From positions 32,402 to 96,401 of the forward strand of contig NZ_RAPE01000008.1 in NCBI RefSeq assembly GCF_003651245.1: a DNA stretch of 64,000 nt, written 5' to 3'. The notes below the pieces were generated by a model. That model had not been told where the DNA came from, did no database searches, and saw nothing but the letters and a program-made list of their open reading frames with translations. The position numbers and the translations under genes are program-made. Origin of the DNA: Roseovarius spongiae (GTDB lineage Bacteria; Pseudomonadota; Alphaproteobacteria; Rhodobacterales; Rhodobacteraceae). Positions 32,547-41,997 of the stretch are shown in pieces. Each line of letters begins with the position of its first letter. Position 1 is the first letter of the stretch.

Positions 32547-33886
32547 GCCCCTGCCATCGCGTCCGGGTAAAACCCAGCCCAAGTGTCGGGAATGAGGTCA
32601 TGCGCGGCGAGCGCGTCGCGCAGCGTCTCAAAGTCGGGGCAGCTCAGCACGATATGGCCGAAATAGGTATGGGCCGAGAACTCGAACGGGACAAAGGCCC
32701 CGCGATGCACGACGTCGGGACGCGCCTGCGCCAGCGCCTTGGCGCGGCGCAACGTTTCGGTGTCGCGGATCATGATCTGCAATACCGACCGACGCGTGAT
32801 TTGCGGCGGGCTAAAGGGCCGGGGCAGCATCGTATCGACGTATGCGCCGGCGAAATCCGCGCCGCAACTCTCGGAAACGAGCTGATTGTAGCCCATGCGA
32901 TTGGCGTAATCGAGCACGTAGATCTCGTTGCCGGCAATACCGGGGCGCAGGCTGCCATCGCCGTATTTTTCATCCGAGAACCGGCTTTCGCAATGCCAGC
33001 CACCGACCGTGACGCCGAAGGCCTTGAGCGCCTCTTCAACCCGTTTTTCAAGCCGCGCGCGTTGTTCTTCGGGGATGGGCGGATTGAACAGGAACCAGGA
33101 GGGCGGAAAATAGGGCGCGGCGTTCTGATAGTATTCCTCGACCACCGTCAGGATGTGGAATGCGCCGTCGCGCGCCACGCCCTCGACATCGAATTGTCGC
33201 CCGTCGATATAGCTCTCAAGCATGATCTGGCCGTCGATATCGGTATCCTGGGCGACCTTGTCCCAATAGGCCTTGTCGTTGCGGAACGTGTCGAGACTGT
33301 CGAGATACTGCACCCCCATCGAGGAGGTGCCGACATCGGGCTTGGACACCACCGGAAAGCTCAGCTTGGAGCGGCCGTCCTCGGGCAGGATTTCCCAAGG
33401 CAGGTTCGCCAGCCCGGCCCGATCGAGGCTGGCGTGAAGGTCGATCTTGGAATTCGAGCTTTTGACGGCGGCGTTCCCGACCGCGGTCACGCCGAGGGTC
33501 TGGGCCAGATTGTTCTGCATCGGTAGCAGGCGGTTCTTGCCCTCCAGCAGGATCGCCTCGGGAGCATAGCCGCGTGCGGTCTCAAGAGCCTTGTCGAAAT
33601 CCGTGACGCAATCGATCCGGTGGTAATGATCCATGTAGCGCGCTTCGGCGAAGGGCAGTTCGGCGCAGAACACCACCACCCGGTAGCCACGTGCCCGCGC
33701 CGCCGCCGCGACCCTGGCCGATGATCCCTTGGAGCCGAGCGAGAGCACGATGACCGCGGGCTGTGCGCGCACGGTGGGGTCCAGCCGCCGGCGCAGCAAC
33801 TGACCCATGCCACGGACCAGAAAGAGATAGGACCGCACGCGGCGCAGGGCATTGCCGACGGATACGGACAGGGCTTGGTTTGCCAT
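32543..33886 (-). CDS. ATP-grasp domain enzyme
   Basis: A 447-residue soluble enzyme from the ATG at 33886. The N-terminus has a nucleotide-binding-like strand (AVIVLSLGSKGSSARVAAAA). The ATP-grasp fold follows: KSSNSKIDLHASLDRAGL (about 134-151), FPVVSKPDVGTSSMGVQ (about 172-188) and DGQIMLESYIDGRQFDVEGV (about 213-232). There is a metal-binding-like GNEIYVLDYANRMG near 310. Such enzymes join a carboxylate to an amine through an acyl phosphate. Set between Wzx and Wzy, and near an AsnB-like gene, it may attach an amino acid or amine to a uronic acid of the polymer; substrate unknown. Confidence 0.82.
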   Translation of the reverse strand: MANQALSVSVGNALRRVRSYLFLVRGMGQLLRRRLDPTVRAQPAVIVLSLGSKGSSARVAAAARARGYRVVVFCAELPFAEARYMDHYHRIDCVTDFDKALETARGYAPEAILLEGKNRLLPMQNNLAQTLGVTAVGNAAVKSSNSKIDLHASLDRAGLANLPWEILPEDGRSKLSFPVVSKPDVGTSSMGVQYLDSLDTFRNDKAYWDKVAQDTDIDGQIMLESYIDGRQFDVEGVARDGAFHILTVVEEYYQNAAPYFPPSWFLFNPPIPEEQRARLEKRVEEALKAFGVTVGGWHCESRFSDEKYGDGSLRPGIAGNEIYVLDYANRMGYNQLVSESCGADFAGAYVDTMLPRPFSPPQITRRSVLQIMIRDTETLRRAKALAQARPDVVHRGAFVPFEFSAHTYFGHIVLSCPDFETLRDALAAHDLIPDTWAGFYPDAMAGA

Positions 33887-33900
33887 GAAGCAGGGGCCTT

Positions 33901-35244
33901 TCAGGAATAGGAGGCGCGCCGGACGGGGTCGGATCCGGGCCCGGAGCGGGCAGCGGTCTGCGCGGTGCCGATGCCCACCTGCCCGCTGACGGTGCAATAG
34001 AGCAGGGCGATCAGGTAGCCGTTGGTCAGCATCCCGGAAAACAGATCGGCACTGGTAAAAATCGTGTAGCTCGGGACCGCGACGATGGCGGCGGCGAAGG
34101 CCGGGTCGGTGCGCGAGATCCGGCAATTGTCCACGTAGGCCGCCGCCAGCCCCATCACGGCGCAAAACGCCGGAATGCCGACATAGCCGAAATGCATGAA
34201 ACCGGTGCCGAAAATGCCGGTATTGGCATGGGCCGCCTCAGTGCCGAAGAGCGATACGCCAACAATCGTCTGATAGGGGATCTGGAACGGATAGTCGGAC
34301 AGGAAGGAAAACACGCTGTGCGAATAATAGACATGCCCGAGCTCCGAGAAGATCTCGTAATAATTGTAGTTCAGCATGACCGGTACGAAGAGCGTCCGCC
34401 GCACCAGCAGGGAGGACAGCGAAAAGCTGTCGAAAAGGACGATTTCGAGCCAAGCCAGCACGATGACGGCGCTGATGGCGAGGAAGAGGCCGCTAAACTC
34501 TGTTCGCCGCCGCAGGGTCAGGAACACCAGCAGGGTGATTAACGGATCGAACAGGATGCCCTTGCCGGTCAGCACCAGGAAGAAAAGCAAGGTCAGCCCG
34601 GCAAGGGCGAGGACCATGAACCAGCGTCGCTGCGCGAAAAAATAGATGATCAGGAATGGCATGATGACCGAATGGGTCCAGGACTGCATGTAGATCAGCA
34701 GGGACGAGCTCATGTTTTCGGTCACGTCGGCGCGCACCGAATAAAGATCGAACAGCAGCGCCGAGATCGAATTGATGCGAAATTCCTGGAGCATCATCAG
34801 CGTCACTAGCGCAACAAAGACAAACGAGATGAAGATGACGGAGCGCATGCCGAGCTTGATCGAACTCCCCAGCCGGACCGGGAACCGTCGGGTCAGATCG
34901 TAGACGAGAAACCCAGCGAAGACGATCAGGATGTAGAGATAATCACCGCCATGCATCACGTAGAAAGCCAGCGCCGGAATGATCGTGGTCAGCGCCATCA
35001 GCGTCACGGTGAAATCGGACGGGCGGCGGAATCTGGGCAGCAGTGCGACCAGGATCAGAACCATCGGCAGCGCCAGAACATATCGCACCAGGATGCCCGA
35101 CGCGAGGGCGTAGAGCGAGCCGAAGTAAGGTGCGATCAGCCACTGCATTGCGGCCAGACACAGGTGATAATAGAGCAGCGTCGTTAGAAGTTGGCGCACC
35201 GGGATACGCATATCCCATGTGGACAGGGGGGCGGCGGCGTTCAT
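33901..35244 (-). CDS. wzy: Polysaccharide polymerase, Wzy-like
   Basis: A 447-residue membrane protein with about 10-12 hydrophobic helices and a long periplasmic loop (about 270-330: VMLNYNYYEIFSELGHVYYS). The end of that loop has HANTGIFGTGFMHFGYVGIP, which resembles the NTG...G...FG..G segment of O-antigen and oligosaccharide repeat-unit polymerases. Wzy joins lipid-linked repeats in the periplasm. The ATG at 35244 overlaps the stop of the AsnB-like gene. Polymerases diverge widely, so the assignment rests on topology, this motif and context. Confidence 0.82.
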   Translation of the reverse strand: MNAAAPLSTWDMRIPVRQLLTTLLYYHLCLAAMQWLIAPYFGSLYALASGILVRYVLALPMVLILVALLPRFRRPSDFTVTLMALTTIIPALAFYVMHGGDYLYILIVFAGFLVYDLTRRFPVRLGSSIKLGMRSVIFISFVFVALVTLMMLQEFRINSISALLFDLYSVRADVTENMSSSLLIYMQSWTHSVIMPFLIIYFFAQRRWFMVLALAGLTLLFFLVLTGKGILFDPLITLLVFLTLRRRTEFSGLFLAISAVIVLAWLEIVLFDSFSLSSLLVRRTLFVPVMLNYNYYEIFSELGHVYYSHSVFSFLSDYPFQIPYQTIVGVSLFGTEAAHANTGIFGTGFMHFGYVGIPAFCAVMGLAAAYVDNCRISRTDPAFAAAIVAVPSYTIFTSADLFSGMLTNGYLIALLYCTVSGQVGIGTAQTAARSGPGSDPVRRASYS

Positions 35245-37202
35245 GCGGAGGCCCTGATGCGCGGGGGCATGCCGGTGGCAACTGCCGAAGGGGCCTTTTG
35301 CACCATGTCGTGCCAGAACCCCAGGTTCAGCACCCGCCAGACCCAAGGGTGCGCCAGAAGGGCATCCCGGTCGCCAAGGGCTTCGAAGCGGCGGCGCAGA
35401 CGGTCCCAGTCGAGACCCGCAGGCAGGTCCATCCCGCCGGCCTGTTCCACGAAGTGATCCAGAACCGGCCCGTTCATGCGCGCGATATCCGGGCGGAACC
35501 CGATCTTGTCGCGGCGCATCCGGATCTCTTCGGGCACGAGGCCGCGGATCGCTTCGCGCAACACGCGCTTGGTCTGGCCATCGGGGCCGATCAGCATCGT
35601 CTCGGGCAGGGACGCGCAGGTCTGCGCCAGCCCCGCGGTGAGGAACGGCACCCGGCTCTCGAGCGAAACATGCATGGAGTTGCGGTCCTCGTAGCGCAGC
35701 AGCTCGGGCAGGCCGTAATGGGTTGCCGCCTCGATCAGCGTCCGCTTGAGATAGCTCTCGCCCGGTCCCCAGCCATCGGCGCCGGGCGCGAACATGCGCG
35801 CGCGTTCCAGCAATGCGGGTTCGATCCAGTCATAGGGTGCGCGGCGCGCGGCGGTTTGGCGCATCCGGCGTGACGCGGCGCGGGGCAGAGCATAGCGTGC
35901 GAGATCGCGCAGGATCGCCCCCCGCCCGCTTGCGACCCATGCGGGTCCTTGGCGCAGCAATTGCCGGGCGGCGCCGACCTGTCCGGTGCGTAACAGCGAC
36001 AACAGCCGTGCACCTGCATAGGGGGCATACCCACCAAGCAGCTCATCCGCGCCCTGACCGTCGAGCATGACCTTGATGCCGGCATCAGCGGCCAGTTTCA
36101 TTACCCGGAACTGGGCGTAGATCGACGTGGTGCCGAAGGGCTCGCCCTGTGCGCGCAGCAATGCGGGAAGGTCATCGACCAGATCCTTGGCGCGCGGTCG
36201 CACCTTGTGCTGAGAAGCGCCGACATGATCCGCGCAGCGATCGATCCAGCGTTCTTCGCTCCATTCCTCGGTTTCGGGCAGAAAGCTGAAGGTTTTCAGC
36301 TCCATGTCCGGTTCGAGGTGGTGGATCGCTCCGGCGATGGCCGAACTGTCGAGCCCGCCCGACAGCGCCACCCCCAGTGGCGCGTCCGAGCGCAGATGCA
36401 GCCGGACGTTCTGCATGAAATGCTCGCGAAAGACCGCGACGGCATCCTTTTCGGGAACCGTGTGTTCGGGGAGGCTCAGTTGCCAGTAGCGGTGGCGGTC
36501 GGGGGGCTGGCCGGTATGAATATCCAGCGTCTCATGGGCGCCACCGGGCAGCCTGCCGATCCCGGCAAAGAAGCTGCCGCCGTCATGTTCCTGCCCGCCC
36601 GAGAGCAGATATTGGGCGAGGCGTGTATCGTCCGGCGCGCGGCTGACACCCGGCAGCGCCAGCAGGGGCCAGACCTCTGAAGCGTAGGCGCGCCCGCCGT
36701 CCCAGTCGGCGTGAAACAGCGGCTTGATGCCCAGCTGGTCGCGCCCGGCGAGCGCGGCGCCGATCTCGCGATCGTGCAGCACGAAGGCGAACATGCCCTC
36801 CATCCGGCTGAGCGCCATATCCGGCCCCCAATGCAGGATCGCCCTGAGCAGCACCTCGGTATCACCTTCGGTGCGAAAGCTGTGGCCGGCGCGGATCAAC
36901 TCGGCGCGCAGTTCGATATAATTGTAGATCTCGCCGTTATAGACGAGCACATGACGGCCGTCCTCGCTCTGAAACGGCTGGTTCGAGCGCGGATCGAGGT
37001 CAAGGATACTGAGCCGTACATGCCCCAGCGCGACATGCGGGCGCGCGGGCAGCGGCGCGGTATCGGGCAGAGCGGCGCCATCGGGCGCGAAAAAGCGCAC
37101 CGCTGCAGCGTCAGGTCCGCGGTGGCGCAGCTGACGCAGCAGCAGCCGGTGGTCGAGCGCGACCTCCCCCGTCCTGTCGAATATGGCAAATAGCCCGCAC
37201 AT
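35241..37202 (-). CDS. asnB: Asparagine synthase-like glutamine amidotransferase
   Basis: A 653-residue class-II amidotransferase. The N-terminal nucleophile is intact (MCGLFAIFD, Cys2), with the glutaminase domain containing VLVYNGEIYNYIELRAEL (about 91-108). The synthetase domain has the PP-loop VALSGGLDSSAIAG (about 275-288) and LDGQGADELLGGYAPY. It transfers glutamine nitrogen to an adenylated carboxylate. In surface-polysaccharide loci such enzymes (for example WbpS-type) can amidate uronic acids, and here the likely precursor UDP-GlcNAc3NAcA is a uronic acid; that link is inference. It overlaps Wzy by four bases. Confidence 0.93.
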   Translation of the reverse strand: MCGLFAIFDRTGEVALDHRLLLRQLRHRGPDAAAVRFFAPDGAALPDTAPLPARPHVALGHVRLSILDLDPRSNQPFQSEDGRHVLVYNGEIYNYIELRAELIRAGHSFRTEGDTEVLLRAILHWGPDMALSRMEGMFAFVLHDREIGAALAGRDQLGIKPLFHADWDGGRAYASEVWPLLALPGVSRAPDDTRLAQYLLSGGQEHDGGSFFAGIGRLPGGAHETLDIHTGQPPDRHRYWQLSLPEHTVPEKDAVAVFREHFMQNVRLHLRSDAPLGVALSGGLDSSAIAGAIHHLEPDMELKTFSFLPETEEWSEERWIDRCADHVGASQHKVRPRAKDLVDDLPALLRAQGEPFGTTSIYAQFRVMKLAADAGIKVMLDGQGADELLGGYAPYAGARLLSLLRTGQVGAARQLLRQGPAWVASGRGAILRDLARYALPRAASRRMRQTAARRAPYDWIEPALLERARMFAPGADGWGPGESYLKRTLIEAATHYGLPELLRYEDRNSMHVSLESRVPFLTAGLAQTCASLPETMLIGPDGQTKRVLREAIRGLVPEEIRMRRDKIGFRPDIARMNGPVLDHFVEQAGGMDLPAGLDWDRLRRRFEALGDRDALLAHPWVWRVLNLGFWHDMVQKAPSAVATGMPPRIRASA

Positions 37203-37219
37203 GGCTCTCTCTTGAGCCC

Positions 37220-38494
37220 TTAGACCAGCGTTTTCAAGGTATCTGTAACGGTTTCAGCGGCGTCCGGGGACATTCGCCCGGTGAGGCCGAAGGCGCTCTG
37301 GAACCCGTCGACCTCATAGCCCCCTGCGGCCAGGCAGTCGGGTGGCGCGAAATAGGCCGTCGGCCCCGCCGCATAGCCGGTCAGGATCGCTCCGGGCGGC
37401 AGGAACGGGGCGAGGATGGGCTGCCATTCGGCCAGCGGCTCACCGTTGAGAAAGAGGATCGTCTGCCCCGCGATATCGAGCCGGGTCAGGATCATCGGCA
37501 TGGCCGGATCGCCCGCACGGAACACGGATGTGGTTTCGGTGCGCCTGAGGCGCAGCGCGAATGGGCCGAAAAGGGTGCCGGAGACGGTTTTTGGCTGCAA
37601 CCGGTTCCATGCGGCGATCAAGGTCGCGCACCATGCCGCATAGCTGTCGGGGGTAAACCCGCCCAGCCCGGGGATCAGGGGCAGGCGGCTCAGCAGGGCG
37701 CGCCGCCAGGGGGCGCGCAGCGGCGGATGACGCGGCACCGCGGGAATGACGGAGCCGGACAGACCGGGCAGGAAGCTGATCGCGGCCTCCGGGTGGCTGA
37801 GCGACAGGCTGGCGCGCAACGCGCCGGGGAAATCCGCCGAGACTGCCCGCATGTCGGGGTAGAAGGCGGGGTGCGCCGCAAGGCACCACCAGATCGCGGC
37901 CGGCCCGTCGGGCGCGTGAAAGGTCAGCGCGTGCAGCATCGGATCGCGCGCGCCTTGCGGGTTGTGTCCGTAATGGCAGCCATAGCGCAGCCGCCCCGCA
38001 GGGCGGTCGAAATAGAGCCCGACCCGGCGCCGGTTGGTTGTCGCGGGCCCCGGACCGCTGGCGCGCGTGATACGCTCCACCGGGCGCCACGGGCCGGATG
38101 CATTCAGGGACGCAACCGTTTGTCCGAGCCGTTGAACGACCTCCGCGCGATACTCTGGCGCCGGGGTGCTGCCAGTGATGGCGGTTGCGTTCAGCGACGG
38201 CGCACCGTGGGTATGCGATGCGACGAGGATCATGCACCGGGCGTCGATGAGTCCAGCAGCGCGAACCACAGCCCGCTCGAAGGCGGTATCGGCGAAAAGC
38301 GTGTCGCAGGAGATCAGCCAGACCGGCGGGGTGCTTGCGTCCGCCGGGCGCAGCCCGGTGATCGCCGCCTCCAGCGTGCCGGGGACAGGTATGTCCGACA
38401 CACCGCGGCGTGCGGCATACCCGGCCAGCGGCACCGGTGCGGCGGGCGTAATGTCGACCCGTGCCGTGGCGATCTCGAGGCCCGGTACGCTCAT
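37220..38494 (-). CDS. Neutral-ceramidase N-terminal-domain-like protein
   Basis: A 424-residue protein related to the N-terminal domain of neutral/alkaline ceramidases. It has VDITPAAPVPLAGYAARRG (about 12-30) and the zinc-site-like VASHTHGAPS (about 90-99), with later conserved Tyr/His residues (YFDRP, YGCHYGHNP). It is shorter than full ceramidases (about 650 residues) and lacks an obvious signal peptide from the chosen start, the ATG at 38494 coupled to the upstream glycosyltransferase stop. A hydrolase acting on an amide of the polysaccharide precursor is one possibility; true lipid activity is unlikely in this setting. Confidence 0.75.
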   Translation of the reverse strand: MSVPGLEIATARVDITPAAPVPLAGYAARRGVSDIPVPGTLEAAITGLRPADASTPPVWLISCDTLFADTAFERAVVRAAGLIDARCMILVASHTHGAPSLNATAITGSTPAPEYRAEVVQRLGQTVASLNASGPWRPVERITRASGPGPATTNRRRVGLYFDRPAGRLRYGCHYGHNPQGARDPMLHALTFHAPDGPAAIWWCLAAHPAFYPDMRAVSADFPGALRASLSLSHPEAAISFLPGLSGSVIPAVPRHPPLRAPWRRALLSRLPLIPGLGGFTPDSYAAWCATLIAAWNRLQPKTVSGTLFGPFALRLRRTETTSVFRAGDPAMPMILTRLDIAGQTILFLNGEPLAEWQPILAPFLPPGAILTGYAAGPTAYFAPPDCLAAGGYEVDGFQSAFGLTGRMSPDAAETVTDTLKTLV

Positions 38495-39657
38495 TCGCGC
38501 CCCGATGCCTTGTGATCGGCCAGCGCCCTGTCGTACAGCGCCAGCAGTTTCTCGAAATCCGCCTCCCAACTGAATTTCGTGACCCGTGCGCTGTTCTGCG
38601 CGCCGATCTCGGCGGCGCGCTCCGGGGCCGCCAGCAAGGCGTGCAGCCCGGCGGTGATCCCCTCGGGGCCGGGGGCCACATAGGCCCCGATCCCGTCGCC
38701 GACGAGATCCTTCCAGAACGGGAAATCCGAGGCCAGAACCGGCAGGCCCGCCGCCATGTATTCATAGAGCTTAGTCGGCTGCGACACCCGGTAGCGCGGC
38801 AGATCGCGCAGCGCGCAGATGCCGATCTGCGCGCAAGCGAGCAGGCGAACCACCTCGGCGCGGGGCTGGCGGCCGTGGATCTGCGTATATTGCCAGCCCG
38901 GCATTGTCTGCATTTGCGCCAAAAGGGCTGCGTCGATCGGGCCAACCAGATCGAAGGTGAGGCCGGGATGGTCTTTGGCCAAGCCGGGCAGGGCGGTCAG
39001 GATATCGGTGATGCCGCGCTCCTCTGTCACCGCGCCGACATAGATCAGACGCGCCGGCCGGACGGTCGGATCGGCCGCGGGCTGGCTGTCGAATTCGGTC
39101 AGGCTGGGGAAGTTCTGGATGAGGGCGGTGCGCGCGGGCGTGAAATGGCCCTCGATGTCGGGTGTCGCCGCCGCAACCCAGCCCAGCCGCTCCATTCGTC
39201 TCTCGAGCCACGCGATCCCGAAGGACAGGATCCGGCGCAGCGGCGCGGGAATCCACGCCCGGTTGCGCAGCGAGGCGCGGTAATCTTCGTGCACATCATA
39301 GACTACCGCCGCGCCACGCCGCGCTAGCGCGATACCGTGCGGCAGCAGTTCGGGGTCGTGGAAATGATAAATGTCCGGATCGAGCGCCTCGGCCGCGCGG
39401 CGCACGTCCCGCGCCGTCCGCCAGAATCGGGAAAACCGCCCAGTGGGACGCGGCAAAGGCACCAGCGTCACACCGTCGGGGGTGTTCGCGGCGCCTTCGG
39501 GAGCGCGGCAGACCAGGAACACCTCATGCCCGGCGGCGGCCAGCGCGCCGCATTGCTTGGTCACGATACGGGTGTCATGCGCCTCGTGACCGCTGGTCAT
39601 CTGGGCGATGCGCAGTATCCGGCCGGTTTTGTGGTCAGAGGTCATGGCCGTGGTCAT
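38491..39657 (-). CDS. Glycosyltransferase family 4
   Basis: A 388-residue GT-B glycosyltransferase. The N-terminal half contains HDTRIVTKQCGALAAAGHEV (about 27-46), DIYHFHDPEL and VYDVHEDY. The C-terminal nucleotide-sugar domain has RLIYVGAVTEERGITDI and KLYEYMAAGLPVLASDFPFW, the GT4 family donor-binding region. It would add one sugar to the lipid-linked repeat on the cytoplasmic face. It is chained to its neighbours by ATGA overlaps on both sides. Confidence 0.92.
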   Translation of the reverse strand: MTTAMTSDHKTGRILRIAQMTSGHEAHDTRIVTKQCGALAAAGHEVFLVCRAPEGAANTPDGVTLVPLPRPTGRFSRFWRTARDVRRAAEALDPDIYHFHDPELLPHGIALARRGAAVVYDVHEDYRASLRNRAWIPAPLRRILSFGIAWLERRMERLGWVAAATPDIEGHFTPARTALIQNFPSLTEFDSQPAADPTVRPARLIYVGAVTEERGITDILTALPGLAKDHPGLTFDLVGPIDAALLAQMQTMPGWQYTQIHGRQPRAEVVRLLACAQIGICALRDLPRYRVSQPTKLYEYMAAGLPVLASDFPFWKDLVGDGIGAYVAPGPEGITAGLHALLAAPERAAEIGAQNSARVTKFSWEADFEKLLALYDRALADHKASGRE

Positions 39658-40940
39658 GTCCGGGCCAGCTCCTCGACATAGGTGACATAATCGGCCAGCA
39701 CGCGGCGCGTGTCAAAATGTGCATCGAACGCGGCGCGGGCCGGGGGATGTTTCACCCGGTAGCGCTCCGCATCGATCGCGATCTGCGTCAGAATGGCGCC
39801 GAGACCGGCTACGTCGCCGGTGGGATAGGGGATCACGGTGCCGGTGCCGTCCAGCAGGCGCGGCACCTCGCCGCCGAGATTGGTCAGGATGCGCATCGAC
39901 CCGGCGCAGTAATCCACCACCTTGTTGGGCACCGAATTGCGGAAATCGAACCGGTCGAGATAACACAGAAGCCCGATATGCGAGGCCTCGGTGAGCGCGG
40001 CGAGCCTGTCGGCCTCGACCCATCCGGCGTACACGACATGCGGCGCGCGCGCGGCCAGCGCCTCGATCTCGGGTACAAGGCTGCCGGTGCCACAGAGGAT
40101 CACTTCGATCTCGCGCGCGACCTTGGGGGGTAGGGCGTCCAATGCGGCCAGAAGGGTGCGCCCGTCGGTTTCCGGCACGAGGGAGCCGGACCAGACCAGC
40201 CGGGTTTTGGGCGCGTCCAGATCGACACCTTTGGTGCGCCACCAGGCGCGCGCGGCGCTGCGGGTGGTATCGTCCAGCTGCGGCGGGGTCATCGACTGGT
40301 GAAACACCCGGTCCACACCCGTCCCGCCGAACCGGTCACGCGCCCAGTCGATCATTCCCTGGCTGAGCCCCGTCACACCGTGCGCGCCGCGAAACGAGCG
40401 GCGTCCCATGCGCTCATAGCGCAGCAGGAAACCGTTGGTGCGGAACGGCAGGATCGTGTTCAGCTTGGCGTAGATAATGTCCGGCCAGAGGTCGCGTATG
40501 TCGAGCACGACTGGGATACCGTGCTGCGCGCCGAACCGGACAGCGGCATCGGCCAGTTCGATTGTGGGCCAGGACGCGACGATGAGGCCGGGGCGCGCGA
40601 GGGTCGGGGCGTGGCGCGCGAACCCGCGTGCGAGCTGTGCGTGATCAATCAGCCGCGCGGGGCCGATATGACGCCGGTAGCCCAAAGAGTTCAGCAGGAA
40701 AATGTCGGGCGAGGCGACGGCGTCCGAAGCGGGAGTGTTCCCGGTGCCGGGGATGAGCGTGTCGCTCGGCGCCGCGCGCATGGATTTCTTCTGATGGTAG
40801 AACCGCGCGCTCCACCAGGTGACGTCATGCCCGGCGGCAAGAAGCGTGCGAACCATCTGGCCCGAGCGCAGGAAACGGTCCTGCGCCTCTTCGGGGAGAT
40901 AAGGAATGGGCTCTCCGGTCTTGATGACCCAGATGCGCAT
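39654..40940 (-). CDS. Glycosyltransferase (GT4-like)
   Basis: A 428-residue GT-B enzyme. N-terminus MRIWVIKTGEPIPYLP and VLDIRDLWPDIIYAKLN, then TRLVWSGSLVPETDGRTLLA (about 265-284) and a donor-site region PNKVVDYCAGSMRILTNLGG (about 351-370). It resembles O-antigen/capsule glycosyltransferases that start with a DIRDLWP motif, such as the WbuB type, and probably transfers a HexNAc-like sugar; the exact linkage cannot be read from sequence. It overlaps the next gene by four bases. Confidence 0.9.
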   Translation of the reverse strand: MRIWVIKTGEPIPYLPEEAQDRFLRSGQMVRTLLAAGHDVTWWSARFYHQKKSMRAAPSDTLIPGTGNTPASDAVASPDIFLLNSLGYRRHIGPARLIDHAQLARGFARHAPTLARPGLIVASWPTIELADAAVRFGAQHGIPVVLDIRDLWPDIIYAKLNTILPFRTNGFLLRYERMGRRSFRGAHGVTGLSQGMIDWARDRFGGTGVDRVFHQSMTPPQLDDTTRSAARAWWRTKGVDLDAPKTRLVWSGSLVPETDGRTLLAALDALPPKVAREIEVILCGTGSLVPEIEALAARAPHVVYAGWVEADRLAALTEASHIGLLCYLDRFDFRNSVPNKVVDYCAGSMRILTNLGGEVPRLLDGTGTVIPYPTGDVAGLGAILTQIAIDAERYRVKHPPARAAFDAHFDTRRVLADYVTYVEELART

Positions 40941-40963
40941 GGGCGACGCGGGACTGACGGGCC

Positions 40964-41830
40964 TCAGCCCGTCAGCGGCTTTCGCATTTCAAAGGTGAAC
41001 ATCCACGCCAGACGCTGCACCATCGGGATTTTCTCCAGCACCCGGTCCAGACCGTTCAGAACGGGCAGCATGAAGCCCGGCAGGTGCGGCGCCGCGATCG
41101 CGGTGATGTGCCAGAAGCGGATGTCTGGAACCTCGAAATACTCTCCCATCTTACGCACGTCCTTGAGCGACAGGATATGCGCTTTTTCCCATTCGGTGCG
41201 CAGATCGGGGGTGCGCATCCGGTAGAGCTTGATCGCGGGGTTGTAATCGAGCGCCTCGATCGACAGAACCTTGCCGCCCGGCGCGGTCACGCGGAACAGT
41301 TCGGGCCCCGCATGATCAAGATCAAGATGGTGCAGCACGCCCGAGCAGATCGTGCGTTCGACCGAGCCTTCGGGCAGGCCGGTGTTTTCCGCATCTCCCA
41401 AGATGAACAGGATGCGGTCGGCCACGCCTTCGGCCTCGGCGCGTTTCTGTGCTACCTTGAGCGAGCTTTCAGAGATGTCGATGCCGATGACCAGATCGGC
41501 CCCCGCCTTGGCGGCCTTGATCGAGGTGCCGCCGACGCCGCAGCAGTAATCAAGCACGATCTGGCCTTTGCATTCGCGTTCGATCCAGGCGTTGGTGTAG
41601 TCCGAACAGGCGCGCACGGCCTTGTAGTATTTGCGGTTGGTATAGACCGCCTCATAGGTGTCCATCGCTTTGTCGGCCTTGGCCTTTTCCATTTCTTCGT
41701 GTTTCTTGTCGTGAAACTCGCTTTCGAGGCGCTTGCGCTCTTCCTGAGAGGTCAGCCAGGACTTGTCGTTGCGCTTGTCCGCGGCATTCGCGAAATCGCG
41801 CATCTGATCGACGGAATAGCTACGGGTCAT
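40964..41830 (-). CDS. SAM-dependent methyltransferase
   Basis: A 288-residue class I methyltransferase. Motif I is VLDYCCGVGGTSIKAAKAGA (about 94-113) and the acidic residue of motif II is in GIDIS. Post-motif ILFILGDAENTGLPEGSVE precedes CSGVLHHLDLDHAGPE, the usual catalytic region. A charged helix at about 25-55 (ERKRLESEFHDKKHEEMEKA) is a likely coiled coil. Its place next to two glycosyltransferases suggests O- or N-methylation of a sugar of the repeat. A 167-base gap with no gene separates it from the DCC protein. Confidence 0.88.
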   Translation of the reverse strand: MTRSYSVDQMRDFANAADKRNDKSWLTSQEERKRLESEFHDKKHEEMEKAKADKAMDTYEAVYTNRKYYKAVRACSDYTNAWIERECKGQIVLDYCCGVGGTSIKAAKAGADLVIGIDISESSLKVAQKRAEAEGVADRILFILGDAENTGLPEGSVERTICSGVLHHLDLDHAGPELFRVTAPGGKVLSIEALDYNPAIKLYRMRTPDLRTEWEKAHILSLKDVRKMGEYFEVPDIRFWHITAIAAPHLPGFMLPVLNGLDRVLEKIPMVQRLAWMFTFEMRKPLTG

Positions 41831-41997
41831 TGCAATTCTCAGTATATGTCCGGATCGGATTGAGGGCTGTTAACAGCTTATGCAGAGTCGAACCAGAGGC
41901 AAATCGGAGCCTTCCAAAGTGTTTCGCGAAAACCCCGATAGCGCTTTTCATGACCGGTGTGACCGATGCGGAGAAACTACCGGCACGGGGCCGTCGA

